A stretch of 64,000 bases of DNA from Azomonas tarimensis (GTDB lineage Bacteria > Pseudomonadota > Gammaproteobacteria > Pseudomonadales > Pseudomonadaceae). How positions within the stretch are numbered: the stretch's first letter is position 1; the number at the start of each line of letters is the position of its first letter. Position numbers and translations under genes: made by a program. Shown here piece by piece: positions 7,747 to 16,983 of this stretch. Location of the stretch: contig NZ_JBHRXZ010000027.1 in the NCBI RefSeq assembly GCF_042648805.1, forward strand, positions 47,515 to 111,514. Direction: 5' to 3'. The notes under the pieces are model-generated. The model was not told where the DNA came from. It was given only the letters and a program-made list of their open reading frames with translations, and searched no databases.

Positions 7747-9123
7747 ATGACCGGCACACTCGATCGCCTTGCGCGGCAACTGACCGACGCGGTACAGGAA
7801 GACCCTGCCAAGGGCATCTTCCGCTGCCGTCGGGATATCTTCACCGACCCCGAGCTGTTCGAGCTCGAGATGAAGCACCTCTTCGAGGGCGGCTGGGTAT
7901 TTCTGGCCCATGAGAGCCAGATTCCCGAGCCCAACGACTACTTCGCCACCCACATCGGCCGCCAGCCGGTGGTGATCACCCGGGACAAGCAGGGCACCCT
8001 GCACGGGTTGATCAACGCCTGTGCCCACCGTGGCGCCACGCTCTGCCGGCGCAAGCAAGGCAACAAGGGTTCCTTTACCTGCCCGTTCCATGGCTGGACC
8101 TTCTCCAACGCCGGCAAGCTGCTGAAGGTGAAGGACGGCAAGACCGGCGGTTACCCGGAGAGCTTCGACACCAATGGCTCCCACGACCTGAAGCGGATTG
8201 CGCGCTTCGAAAGCTACCGTGGCTTCCTGTTCGGCAGCCTGAAGGCCGAGGTGCCGAGCCTTGAGGACTACCTGGGTGAAACCCGGGTGATCATCGACCA
8301 GATCGTCGACCAGGCGCCCGAAGGCATCGAAGTGCTGCGAGGCAGCTCCACCTACCACTTCGACGGCAACTGGAAGCTGCAGACGGAAAACGGTGCCGAT
8401 GGCTATCACGTCAGCTCGGTGCACTGGAACTACTCGGCCACCATGCAGCGGCGCAACTACGAAGCCGAAGGCACCCGCACCGTGGACGCCAATGGCTGGT
8501 CCAAGAGCGTCGGTGGCTTCTATGCCTACGACCATGGCCACATCCTGCTCTGGACCAAGCTGCTCAACCCGGAAGTGCGGCCGATCTTCGCCCACCGTGA
8601 CGAGCTGGCTGCGCGGTTCGGCGAGACCCGGGCGGACATCATCGTCGGCCAGACCCGTAACCTGTGCCTGTACCCCAACGTTTACCTCATGGACCAGTTC
8701 TCCACCCAGATCCGCATCATCCGGCCGCTGGCGGTGGACAAGACCGAAGTCACCATCTACTGCTTCGCGCCGAAGGGCGAAAGCGCCCAGGCTCGCGCCA
8801 CCCGCATCCGCCAGTACGAGGACTTCTTCAACGTCAGCGGCATGGGAACGCCCGATGACCTGGAAGAGTTTCGCGCCTGTCAGACCGGCTACGCCGGCGC
8901 CAAGGATGAGTGGAACGACCTCAGCCGCGGGGCCACCCACTGGATCGAAGGGGCCGACGACAACGCCGCGGCGATGGGCATGAAGCCCCTGCTCAGCGGC
9001 CACAAGACCGAAGACGAAGGGCTGTTCGTGCGCCAGCACGCCTTCTGGGCAGAGGCGCTGAAAAAAGGCGTCGAGGACGAGCGCGCCAAGCTGATCGGCA
9101 CCGACAAGGAGGTGGCGGCATGA
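7747..9123 (+). CDS. benA: Benzoate 1,2-dioxygenase large (alpha) subunit BenA
   Basis: A 458-residue Rieske non-haem iron oxygenase alpha subunit. The N-terminal Rieske cluster uses CAHRGATLCRRKQG (Cys and His) and CPFHGWTFSN; the catalytic domain shows GADGYHVSSVHW, whose two His are likely ligands of the mononuclear iron. With BenB and BenC it converts benzoate to its cis-1,2-dihydrodiol. Start ATG 7747 follows a strong GGAGGG. The stop overlaps the benB start (ATGA at 9120-9123), giving coupled translation. Confidence 0.96.
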   Translation: MTGTLDRLARQLTDAVQEDPAKGIFRCRRDIFTDPELFELEMKHLFEGGWVFLAHESQIPEPNDYFATHIGRQPVVITRDKQGTLHGLINACAHRGATLCRRKQGNKGSFTCPFHGWTFSNAGKLLKVKDGKTGGYPESFDTNGSHDLKRIARFESYRGFLFGSLKAEVPSLEDYLGETRVIIDQIVDQAPEGIEVLRGSSTYHFDGNWKLQTENGADGYHVSSVHWNYSATMQRRNYEAEGTRTVDANGWSKSVGGFYAYDHGHILLWTKLLNPEVRPIFAHRDELAARFGETRADIIVGQTRNLCLYPNVYLMDQFSTQIRIIRPLAVDKTEVTIYCFAPKGESAQARATRIRQYEDFFNVSGMGTPDDLEEFRACQTGYAGAKDEWNDLSRGATHWIEGADDNAAAMGMKPLLSGHKTEDEGLFVRQHAFWAEALKKGVEDERAKLIGTDKEVAA

Positions 9124-9608
9124 GCCTGTCCCAGACCGAAGTGGCGGCTTTCGTGTATCGCGAAGCGCGCCTGCTGGACGACCGCCAGTGGGACGAGTGG
9201 CTGGAGTGCTACTCCTCCGGCGCAGTGCTGTGGATGCCGGCGTGGGACGACGATGATCGCCCCACCGAGGATCCCCAGCGGGAAATCTCGCTGGTCTACT
9301 ACCCCAACCGCCAGGGGCTGGAAGACCGGGTGTTCCGCATCAAGACCGAACGCTCCAGCGCCAGCACCCCCGAGCCGCGCACCGCGCACATGATCAGCAA
9401 CCTGGAAATCCTCCGGCAGGACGCCGAGGTGCTGGAGTTGCGCTTCAACTGGCAGACCCTGAGCCACCGCTACAAGACTACCGATGTGTACTTCGGCACT
9501 TCCTTCTACACCCTCGATGTGCGTGGCGAACAGCCCCTGATCACCCGCAAGAAGGTCCTGCTGAAGAACGACTACATCCACCAGGTGATTGATATCTATC
9601 ACTTTTGA
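9120..9608 (+). CDS. benB: Benzoate 1,2-dioxygenase small (beta) subunit BenB
   Basis: A 162-residue ring-hydroxylating dioxygenase beta subunit (NTF2-like fold) beginning MSLSQTEVAAFVYREARLLD and including DRQWDEWLECYSSGAVLWMP. It is a structural partner in the alpha3beta3 oxygenase. ATG 9120 overlaps the benA stop by four bases; longer upstream starts run inside benA and are not credible. Confidence 0.95.
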   Translation: MSLSQTEVAAFVYREARLLDDRQWDEWLECYSSGAVLWMPAWDDDDRPTEDPQREISLVYYPNRQGLEDRVFRIKTERSSASTPEPRTAHMISNLEILRQDAEVLELRFNWQTLSHRYKTTDVYFGTSFYTLDVRGEQPLITRKKVLLKNDYIHQVIDIYHF

Positions 9609-9705
9609 GTGGGGTTGCGGCCCCTTGCAGCGAACCGCCGTGAGGCTTCACGGGGACGGTGCAGGGGGACGGGCCAGCACCGGCCCGCCCCGCTGAGGTA
9701 CTCGC

Positions 9706-10746
9706 ATGCATTACACCATTGCCCTGAACTTCGAAGACGGTGTTACCCGGTTCATCGACTGCAAGCCGAACGAGACCGTGCTGGACGCCGCATTCCGCAA
9801 CCGCATCAACCTGCCGATGGACTGCTCGGACGGCGTCTGCGGCACCTGCAAGTGCCGCTGTGAGGGCGGCGAGTACGAGATGGGTGATGACTACATCGAA
9901 GACGCCCTCAGCGAAGACGAGGCGGCCCGGGGTCAGGTGCTCACCTGCCAGATGGTGCCTGCCTCCGATTGCGTGGTCGCGGTGCCGGTCCCCTCGACGC
10001 TGTGCAAGACCGGTATCGCCCGCTTCGAGGCGCGGCTGGCGGCGGTCACCCCGCATCAGGACGCTGCCCTTGAAGTGAGCTTCGAGACCCTGTCCGGGGC
10101 TACCCCGCCCAGCTTCCTGCCGGGGCAGTACGTCAACATCGGCGTGCCGGGCAGCGGTCAGACCCGGGCCTACTCGTTCAGCTCCGCGCCGGGTGCAGCG
10201 CGCTTCGGCTTTCTGATCAAGCGTGTGCCGGGCGGGCTGATGAGCGGCTACCTGGACCGCGCCCAGGCCGGCGAATCGCTGGAATTCACCGGCCCGCTGG
10301 GCAGCTTCTACCTGCGCGAGGTGACCCGCCCGCTGCTGATGCTCGCCGGCGGAACCGGGCTGGCACCCTTCCTCTCGATGCTCGAGGTGCTGGCCGAGCG
10401 CGGCTGCGAGCAGCCGATCAGGCTGATCTATGGCGTCACCCGTGACCAGGACCTGGTCCTGGTGGACCGCCTGGAAGCCGTTGCCTCGCGCCTGCCTGGT
10501 TTCAGCTTTCAAACCTGCGTGGCAGACCCCGACTCGGCGCACCCGCGTACCGGTTATGTCACCGGCCACATGACTGCCGACATGCTCAACGACGGCGATG
10601 TCGACGTGTATCTCTGCGGCCCGCCGCCGATGGTGGACGCGGTGCGCCGGCATTTCGACCAGCAAGGCGTGGTGCCGCGCAATTTCCACTATGAGAAATT
10701 CACCCCGACGCAGGTGATCACTGTCGACGAAACGGCCCCGGCCTGA
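9706..10746 (+). CDS. benC: Benzoate 1,2-dioxygenase reductase BenC
   Basis: A 346-residue NADH:ferredoxin reductase. The N-terminal plant-type [2Fe-2S] ferredoxin domain has CSDGVCGTCKC with a fourth Cys in LTCQM (residues ~45-85). It is followed by the FAD domain (RAYSFSSAP) and the NAD-binding domain (LLMLAGGTGLAPFLSML and YLCGPPPMVDAV). It passes electrons to the BenA Rieske centre. The gene starts 97 bp after benB and ends 9 bp before benD. Confidence 0.95.
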   Translation: MHYTIALNFEDGVTRFIDCKPNETVLDAAFRNRINLPMDCSDGVCGTCKCRCEGGEYEMGDDYIEDALSEDEAARGQVLTCQMVPASDCVVAVPVPSTLCKTGIARFEARLAAVTPHQDAALEVSFETLSGATPPSFLPGQYVNIGVPGSGQTRAYSFSSAPGAARFGFLIKRVPGGLMSGYLDRAQAGESLEFTGPLGSFYLREVTRPLLMLAGGTGLAPFLSMLEVLAERGCEQPIRLIYGVTRDQDLVLVDRLEAVASRLPGFSFQTCVADPDSAHPRTGYVTGHMTADMLNDGDVDVYLCGPPPMVDAVRRHFDQQGVVPRNFHYEKFTPTQVITVDETAPA

Positions 10747-10755
10747 GGAGTCCCC

Positions 10756-11529
10756 ATGCGAGCAGCACGTTTTGCAGACAAGGTGGCGGTGGTTACCGGA
10801 GCCGCCCAGGGTATTGGCCGTCGCGTCGCCGAGTGCCTGGTGGAAGAGGGGGCCAGGGTGGTGGCGGTAGACCGCTCCGAACTGGTCCATGAACTGGCCG
10901 AGGCGCTGGGGGAGGCCGTGCATGCGCTGACCGCCGATCTGGAGCGGCACGACGACTGCCAGCGGGTCATGCGCGCTGCCGTCGAGCGCTTCGGCCGGCT
11001 GGACATCCTGGTCAACAACGTCGGCGGCACCATCTGGGCCAAGCCGTTCGAGCATTACCAGGAGGCCGAGATCGAGGCCGAGGTGCGCCGCTCGCTGTTC
11101 CCGACCCTGTGGTGCTGCCACGCCGCGCTGCCGCAGATGCTCGAGCAGGGCAGTGGCAGCATCGTCAACGTGTCCTCCATCGCCACCCGGGGGGTGAACC
11201 GGGTGCCCTACGGCGCGGCCAAGGGCGGCGTCAACGCGCTGACCGCCTGCCTCGCCTTCGAGACCGCCCAGCGCGGCGTGCGGGTCAACGCCACCGCACC
11301 GGGCGGAACCGAAGCGCCGCCACGGCGCATCCCCCGCAACGCCAGCGAGCAGAGTGAACAGGAAAAAGTCTGGTACCAGCAGATCGTCGACCAGACGATC
11401 GACAGTTCGCTGATGAAGCGTTACGGCACTCTCGACGAGCAGGTGGGGGCGATCCTGTTCCTGGCGTCCGACGAGGCGTCCTACATCACCGGCGTGACCC
11501 TGCCGGTGGGCGGCGGCGATCTCGGCTAG
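10756..11529 (+). CDS. benD: cis-1,2-dihydroxycyclohexa-3,5-diene carboxylate dehydrogenase BenD
   Basis: A 257-residue short-chain dehydrogenase that oxidises and decarboxylates the benzoate dihydrodiol to catechol, producing NADH. The NAD motif TGAAQGIG is near residue 16, NNVGG around 85-90, and the catalytic Ser/Tyr/Lys appear as NVSSIATRG and YGAAKGG. The gene starts 9 bp after benC with GAGGAG. Catechol then feeds CatA encoded upstream. Confidence 0.95.
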   Translation: MRAARFADKVAVVTGAAQGIGRRVAECLVEEGARVVAVDRSELVHELAEALGEAVHALTADLERHDDCQRVMRAAVERFGRLDILVNNVGGTIWAKPFEHYQEAEIEAEVRRSLFPTLWCCHAALPQMLEQGSGSIVNVSSIATRGVNRVPYGAAKGGVNALTACLAFETAQRGVRVNATAPGGTEAPPRRIPRNASEQSEQEKVWYQQIVDQTIDSSLMKRYGTLDEQVGAILFLASDEASYITGVTLPVGGGDLG

Positions 11530-11585
11530 AGCGCCCGCCGCTGCACCCGCGAGACAGGTTTGGATAACTACAAGAGAGACTTGCC

Positions 11586-12932
11586 ATGCGAACCACTGAT
11601 GTCCACCAGATCATCGACAACGCGCGCTTCAGCCGCTTTCACTGGATGGTGATGTGCTGGTGCGCGCTGCTGCTGGTATTCGACGGCTATGACCTGTTCA
11701 TCTACGGCGTGGTGCTGCCGGTGCTGATGCAGGAATGGTCGCTGACCCCCATGGAAGCCGGCGCCCTGGGCAGCTATGCGCTGTTCGGGATGATGTTCGG
11801 CGCGCTGATCTTCGGCCCGCTGGCGGACCGGATCGGGCGCAAGAAGGGCATTGCCATCTGCTTCGTGCTGTTCAGCGGCTTTACCGTGCTCAACGGCTTC
11901 GCCCGTAACCCCACCGAGTTTGGCGTCTGCCGCTTTCTGGCCGGTCTCGGCATCGGCGGGCTGATGCCCAACGTGGTGGCGCTGATGAACGAGTACGCGC
12001 CAAAGAAGCTGCGCAGCACCCTGGTGGCGGTGATGTTCAGCGGCTACTCCCTGGGCGGCATGCTCTCGGCCGGCATCGGCATCTACATGCTGCCGCGCTT
12101 CGGTTGGGAGTCGATGTTCTTTGCCGCCGTGATACCGCTGCTGCTGTTGCCGCTGATTCTCTGGTACCTGCCCGAATCGGTGGGCTTCCTGGTGCGCCAG
12201 GGCAAGACCGACAAGGCGCGGGCGATTCTCAAGCGGATCGATCCAAGCCAGGATCTCGGCGCTGACGTGCGCCTGACCCTGGCCGAACCAGCTGCTGCCG
12301 GCAAGGGCGCCAGCGTGCTGGAGCTGTTCCGCGAGGGCCGTGCCCTGCGCACGCTGATGCTCTGGCTGGCGTTCTTCAGCTGCTTGTTGATGGTCTACGC
12401 GCTGGGCTCCTGGCTGCCCAAGCTGATGGCCAACGCCGGCTACAGCCTGGGCTCGAGCCTGTCGTTCCTGCTGGCGCTGAATTTCGGCGGCATCGTTGGC
12501 GCCATCGGTGGCGGCTGGCTGGGGGATCGCTACAACCTGCCGCGGGTGGTGGTGGGCTTCTTCCTGGCGGCGACGGCGTCCATCACCCTGCTGGGCTTCA
12601 ACAGTCCGATGCCGGTGCTGTACCTGCTGATCGCCATCGCCGGGGCCACCACCATCGGCACGCAGATCCTGCTGTACGCCTGCGCCGCGCAGTTCTACGG
12701 CCTCAACATCCGTTCCACCGGCCTGGGCTGGGCCTCGGGTATCGGTCGCAACGGCGCCATCGTCGGGCCGCTGCTGGGCGGGGCGCTGATGGCGATCAAC
12801 CTGCCGCTGCAGCTCAACTTCATCGCCTTCGCGATTCCCGGAGCGGTCGCCGCCATCGCCATGGTGATCTTCTCCACCCGCCATGGCCTGGCCACGGCAG
12901 CCAATACGCGCCTGGCCGGCACCGAGAGCTGA
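11586..12932 (+). CDS. benK: MFS aromatic acid:proton symporter BenK
   Basis: A 448-residue major facilitator protein with 12 predicted membrane helices, of the aromatic acid:H+ symporter family. Diagnostic stretches are FDGYDLFIYG in helix 1 and GPLADRIGRKKG in the loop between helices 2 and 3. It imports benzoate across the inner membrane. It lies 56 bp after benD and just before benE, so two unrelated benzoate transporters are adjacent. The C-terminal tail is short. Confidence 0.92.
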   Translation: MRTTDVHQIIDNARFSRFHWMVMCWCALLLVFDGYDLFIYGVVLPVLMQEWSLTPMEAGALGSYALFGMMFGALIFGPLADRIGRKKGIAICFVLFSGFTVLNGFARNPTEFGVCRFLAGLGIGGLMPNVVALMNEYAPKKLRSTLVAVMFSGYSLGGMLSAGIGIYMLPRFGWESMFFAAVIPLLLLPLILWYLPESVGFLVRQGKTDKARAILKRIDPSQDLGADVRLTLAEPAAAGKGASVLELFREGRALRTLMLWLAFFSCLLMVYALGSWLPKLMANAGYSLGSSLSFLLALNFGGIVGAIGGGWLGDRYNLPRVVVGFFLAATASITLLGFNSPMPVLYLLIAIAGATTIGTQILLYACAAQFYGLNIRSTGLGWASGIGRNGAIVGPLLGGALMAINLPLQLNFIAFAIPGAVAAIAMVIFSTRHGLATAANTRLAGTES

Positions 12933-12951
12933 TTCCGGCTGACCGGGTCAC

Positions 12952-13010
12952 GGGCGGAGCCAGGCTCCGCCCTCTGCGGCCCCGCCAGGCTGGTGCCGGC
13001 GAGGCCGCAG
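12952..13010 (+). terminator. Two consecutive GC hairpins between benK and benE
   Basis: The first pairs GGGCGGAGC with GCTCCGCCC around CAG (12952-12972). The second pairs CTGCGGCCCCGCC with GGCGAGGCCGCAG (12974-13010) with one mismatch. Neither has a good T-run. They could attenuate read-through from benK or stabilise the upstream mRNA. Confidence 0.5.
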
Positions 13011-13068
13011 CACTCAGAACACGAGCGGTCCGGATCCCGTCACGGAACGCCAGGTCTTGCGAGGCGGT

Positions 13069-14289
13069 ATGAAAGCACTGATAAGAGACTTCTCGCTGTC
13101 GGCGGCCGTCGCCGGATTCATCGCCACGGTGATTTCCTACGCCGGTCCGCTGGTGATCATCTTCCAGGCGGCGCGGGCCGCCGATCTGCCCCACGACGTG
13201 CTGTCGTCCTGGATCTGGACCATTTCCATCGGCAGCGGCGTGCTGGGCATCCTGCTCAGCCTGCGCTACCGGGTGCCGATCGTGATCGCCTGGTCGGCGC
13301 CGGGTTCGGCCCTGCTGGTGACCCTGCTGCCGGAGATCAGCCTGAACCAGGCGGTCGGTGCCTACCTGGTGTCGAGCCTGGTCATGCTGCTGGTGGGGCT
13401 GTCCGGAGCCTTCGACCGGATCATCCGCCGGCTGCCCGCGGCGATTGCCGCGGCGATGCTGGCCGGCATCCTGTTTCGCTTCGGCACCGGGTTGTTCGTC
13501 TCTCTGAAGGACGCGCCCTGGCTGGTGCTGGCGATGCTGGGCGCCTACCTGCTGTGCAAGCGGCTGCTGCCGCGCTACGCGGTGCTGGCGGTGCTGGTGG
13601 TGGGGGTCGTCATCGTGATCGCCACCGGCGAGGTGCGCAGCGAGGCGCTGGTGATCGGCCTGGCGGCGCCGGTATGGATCACCCCCGAGTTCAGCCTGCC
13701 GGTGATCCTCAATGTGGCCTTTCCGCTGATGGTGGTGGCGCTGACCGGGCAGTTCGTGCCGGGCATGGCGGTGCTGCGCAACGACGGCTACCAGACCCCG
13801 GCCAGCCCGCTGCTCAGCAGCAGTGCGCTGGGCAGCCTGGTGCTGGCGCCGTTCGGTTGCCACGGGCTGAACCTGGCGGCGATCACCGCGGCGATCTGTA
13901 CCGGCAAGGCCGCGCACGAAGACCCCTCGCGACGCTACATCGCCGGCGTTTCCGGCGGCGTGTTCTACCTGCTGCTGGGGCTGTTCGGCGCCACCCTGGT
14001 CTCGCTGTTCATGGCCTTCCCGGCGGCGCTGGTCGCGGCGCTGGCGGGGCTGGCGCTGCTCGCCGCTATCGGCGGGGCGCTGGCCGGCGCCATGGCGGTC
14101 CCGGCCGACCGCGAGGCCGCGCTGATCACCTTTCTGGTGACCGCCTCGGGCATGTCCTTTCTCGGCCTGTCCGCGGCGTTCTGGGGGCTGGTCTTCGGCA
14201 TCGCGGCGCACCTGCTGCTCAACCTGAAAAAGACCCCGGTACCCGCCGGGATGCCGGCCCGCCCGAAACAGGAGCAGCCCACCCCCTGA
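13069..14289 (+). CDS. benE: Benzoate membrane transporter BenE
   Basis: A 406-residue integral membrane protein of the BenE family (benzoate:H+ symporter, structurally related to the nucleobase/sulfate carriers). It has 11-12 hydrophobic helices and the family stretches SAPGSALL and MVVALTGQFVPGMAVL. ATG 13069 is chosen over the TTG at 13057 because GAGGCGG precedes it. It gives the cell a second route for benzoate uptake besides BenK. The next gene is a porin, completing the path across both membranes. Confidence 0.92.
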   Translation: MKALIRDFSLSAAVAGFIATVISYAGPLVIIFQAARAADLPHDVLSSWIWTISIGSGVLGILLSLRYRVPIVIAWSAPGSALLVTLLPEISLNQAVGAYLVSSLVMLLVGLSGAFDRIIRRLPAAIAAAMLAGILFRFGTGLFVSLKDAPWLVLAMLGAYLLCKRLLPRYAVLAVLVVGVVIVIATGEVRSEALVIGLAAPVWITPEFSLPVILNVAFPLMVVALTGQFVPGMAVLRNDGYQTPASPLLSSSALGSLVLAPFGCHGLNLAAITAAICTGKAAHEDPSRRYIAGVSGGVFYLLLGLFGATLVSLFMAFPAALVAALAGLALLAAIGGALAGAMAVPADREAALITFLVTASGMSFLGLSAAFWGLVFGIAAHLLLNLKKTPVPAGMPARPKQEQPTP

Positions 14290-14337
14290 ACCTTGATCGA
14301 CCGGCACCGGCCGACGGTGCCCCTTGCGGCAATACAG

Positions 14338-14350
14338 AACAACAACAAAA
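14338..14350 (+). promoter_or_regulatory. Hfq/Crc-type A-rich site in the benF leader
   Basis: AACAACAACAAAA contains overlapping AANAANAA motifs and runs into the GAGA ribosome-site region, 12 bases before the porin ATG. Confidence 0.55.
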
Positions 14351-14361
14351 GAGACGTAACC

Positions 14362-15645
14362 ATGAAAAGACCTTGCTCCATTTCTCGTCTGGCCCTGTCC
14401 ATCGCGGCCCTGGCGCCGCTGTCCGCGGCCGTTGCCCAAGAGGGCTTCATCGAAGGTGCCAGCGCAACCTTGCAGGCACGCAACTACTACTTCAGCCGGG
14501 ATTTCTCCGACATCGTCGGCCCCAACCAGCAATCCAAGGCAGAGGAGTGGGCCCAGGGCTTTCGCCTGGATTTTCGCTCCGGCTATACCGCCGGTACCGT
14601 CGGTTTGGGTGTCGATGTGATCGGCCAGCTGGGCATCAAGCTCGACAGCAGCCCGGACCGGGTCAACACGGGCCTGCTGCCCACCGGCTCCGATGGTCGG
14701 GCGGCAGACGAGTACAGCCGCCTGGGCGCTGCGCTGAAGGCGCGGGTGTCAGGCACTGAACTGCGGGTTGGCGAGCTGGTGCCCAGCCTGCCGGTACTGG
14801 TCCACAGTGACATCCGCCTGCTGCCGCCCACCTACCAGGGCGCCAGCATCCTGTCCCGGGAGATCGAGGGGCTGACCCTGCAGGGTGGCCAACTGCGCTC
14901 CACCAGCCTGCGCAACGAGGCGGGTGATGACCGAATGCTCGCCATGCTCGGCCATCTGCCGCAACGCGCCGCCTCCAGCGACCGCTTCAACTACGCCGGG
15001 GCCGACTACGCCTTCGGCAACGGGCGCACCACCGCAGGCGTCTGGTACGCCCAGCTGGAGGATCTGTACAACCAGCGCTTCGTCAGCTTCAAGCACGTCG
15101 AACCGATAGGCGAGGACTGGGCACTGAGCGCCAACATCGGTTTCTACGATTCGCGCGACGACGGCGACAGCCTGATCGGCCGGGTGGACAACCAGGCCCT
15201 GTTCTCGCTGCTATCGGCCCAGTACGGCGGCCATACGGTATATCTCGGCTACCAGGCGATGTTCGGCGATACCGCCTTCCCGCGAGTCTTCGCCAATGTC
15301 TCGCCCTTGGGCAACGAGGTGCCTACCTTCGAGTTCGCTTCCGCCGATCAGCGCTCCTGGCAAGCCCGCTACGACTACAACTTCGCCGCCCTCGGCGTGC
15401 CTGGCCTGATCGCCGGGGTGCGCTACATCCGTGGTGACAACGTCGATGTGCAGGCCACCAACCGCGGCGGTCCGCGCTACGAAGGACGCGACTGGGAACG
15501 CGACCTGGACGTCGGATACACCGTCCAGAACGGCCCGCTGAAGAACCTCAACATCCGTGTGCGCAACGTCACGGCGCGCTCCAACTACCGCACCGACATT
15601 GATGAGAACCGGCTGATCTTCAACTACACCTGGCAGCTGCTCTAG
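14362..15645 (+). CDS. benF: OprD-family outer-membrane porin, BenF-like
   Basis: A 427-residue outer-membrane channel of the OprD/OpdK family, which take up small carboxylates through an 18-strand barrel. A Sec signal peptide ends near AVAQ (residues ~1-28), the mature part has alternating beta-strand patterns, and the C-terminus ends in an aromatic-rich strand (LIFNYTWQLL). Start ATG 14362 is taken because it opens the signal peptide; the longer frame adds non-signal residues. Position after benE and before the ABC importer suggests benzoate entry. Confidence 0.88.
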   Translation: MKRPCSISRLALSIAALAPLSAAVAQEGFIEGASATLQARNYYFSRDFSDIVGPNQQSKAEEWAQGFRLDFRSGYTAGTVGLGVDVIGQLGIKLDSSPDRVNTGLLPTGSDGRAADEYSRLGAALKARVSGTELRVGELVPSLPVLVHSDIRLLPPTYQGASILSREIEGLTLQGGQLRSTSLRNEAGDDRMLAMLGHLPQRAASSDRFNYAGADYAFGNGRTTAGVWYAQLEDLYNQRFVSFKHVEPIGEDWALSANIGFYDSRDDGDSLIGRVDNQALFSLLSAQYGGHTVYLGYQAMFGDTAFPRVFANVSPLGNEVPTFEFASADQRSWQARYDYNFAALGVPGLIAGVRYIRGDNVDVQATNRGGPRYEGRDWERDLDVGYTVQNGPLKNLNIRVRNVTARSNYRTDIDENRLIFNYTWQLL

Positions 15646-15710
15646 GCACCTGACCCGTTCGACCCTTGCATGCATACCAACAAGCGGGCCCCGAGGCTCC
15701 GGAGTACACC

Positions 15711-16913
15711 ATGAACAAGAACAACAAGCTGGTCCCGGCACATCCGATTCTTTCCCAACTCAAGCCGCTGGCCCTGGCCCTCGGTGCGGTTGCCGCACTG
15801 ATGGGTACCGCCCAGGCCCAGGAGCCGGTCAAGGTCGGCATGCTGCTGCCCTACACCGGCACCTACGCCGCCCTGGGCGAGGCGATCACCAACGGCATGA
15901 ACCTGGCGATCGAGCAGAAGGGCGGGCAATTGGGCGGACGCCCCGTGCAGATCGTCACCGTGGACAGCGAGGCCAATGCCGGCAAGGCCGTGCAGAACAT
16001 GCAGAAGCTGATCTCCGGGGCCAAGGTCGACGTGGTGATCGGCCCGGTGCATTCCGGGGTCGGCATGGCTGCGGTGAAGGTTGCCCGGCAGAGCGGGGTG
16101 CCGCTGATCATCACCAACGCAGGGTTCAACGCCGCCACCGGGCCGCTGTGCGCGCCCAACATCTTCCGCACCTCGTTCACGTCCTGGCAGACCGCCTACC
16201 CCATGGGCAAGGTGGCTGCCGAGCGGGGCTACAAGAATGTGGTCACCGTCGCCTGGCGCTACGGTTTCGGCACCGAGTCGGTGGAGGGCTTCAAGCAGGG
16301 CTTCGAGGAAGCGGGCGGCAAGGTCAGCAAGGAAATCTACGTGGCCTTTCCGGACGTGGAATTCCAGTCGCAGCTGACCGAGATCGCCGCGGCCAGGCCT
16401 GATGCGGTATTCGTCTTCTTTGCCGGCGGTGGCGCCGCCAAGTTCGTCCAGGACTATGCCGCGGCGGGGCTGCAGGGCCGCATTCCGCTGCTCGGCTCCG
16501 GCTTTCTCACCGAGGGCACGCTGCTGGCGCAGGGCGCCGCCGCCGAAGGCGTACTGACCACGCTGCACTACGCCGACAGCCTCGACACCCCGCAGAACAA
16601 CAGCTTTCGCAGCGAGTACCGGCAGAAGTTCGGCAAGGAGGCGGACATCTATGCGGTGCAGGGCTACGACGCCGGGCTGCTGCTGGCCCAGTCGCTGGAG
16701 CAGGTGGGCGGCAATACCCGTGACCGCGACGCCTGGCTCGCCGCCATGGCCCAGGCGAAGATCGACAGCCCGCGAGGGGAGTGGAGCTTCTCCAAGGCGC
16801 AGAATCCCGTGCAGAACATCTATCTGCGCGAGGTCCGCGACGGCACCAACGTGGTGGTGAGTACCGCCGCCGAGGCGCTGGCCGATCCGGCCACCGGTTG
16901 CAAGATGCCTTGA
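15711..16913 (+). CDS. Periplasmic binding protein of a branched-chain-type ABC importer, probably for an aromatic acid
   Basis: A 400-residue periplasmic solute-binding protein of the LivJ-like type 1 family. A Sec signal peptide covers residues ~1-36 (Ala-rich, ending TAQAQ). The mature start VKVGMLLPYTGTYAALGE and LISGAKVDVVIGPVHSG are typical of the aromatic-binding subgroup. It heads four transport genes in LivHMGF order. Downstream of benF, its likely ligand is benzoate or a related aromatic acid rather than leucine, but this is inference. The first codons are an A-rich Hfq/Crc-type sequence. Confidence 0.8.
   Translation: MNKNNKLVPAHPILSQLKPLALALGAVAALMGTAQAQEPVKVGMLLPYTGTYAALGEAITNGMNLAIEQKGGQLGGRPVQIVTVDSEANAGKAVQNMQKLISGAKVDVVIGPVHSGVGMAAVKVARQSGVPLIITNAGFNAATGPLCAPNIFRTSFTSWQTAYPMGKVAAERGYKNVVTVAWRYGFGTESVEGFKQGFEEAGGKVSKEIYVAFPDVEFQSQLTEIAAARPDAVFVFFAGGGAAKFVQDYAAAGLQGRIPLLGSGFLTEGTLLAQGAAAEGVLTTLHYADSLDTPQNNSFRSEYRQKFGKEADIYAVQGYDAGLLLAQSLEQVGGNTRDRDAWLAAMAQAKIDSPRGEWSFSKAQNPVQNIYLREVRDGTNVVVSTAAEALADPATGCKMP
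15714..15727 (+). promoter_or_regulatory. Hfq/Crc-type A-rich site at the start of the ABC binding-protein gene
   Basis: AACAAGAACAACAA begins immediately after the ATG and contains several overlapping AANAANAA motifs (encoding Asn-Lys-Asn-Asn). Its position at the initiation site suits translational repression by Hfq/Crc, in step with the ben genes. Confidence 0.55.
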
Positions 16914-16983
16914 GCCCGCCCCGCTGGCGCGTCGCCCAGGCGAAGCGCCAGCGGATCCGTACCCCTCCGACCCGGTACGCCAG

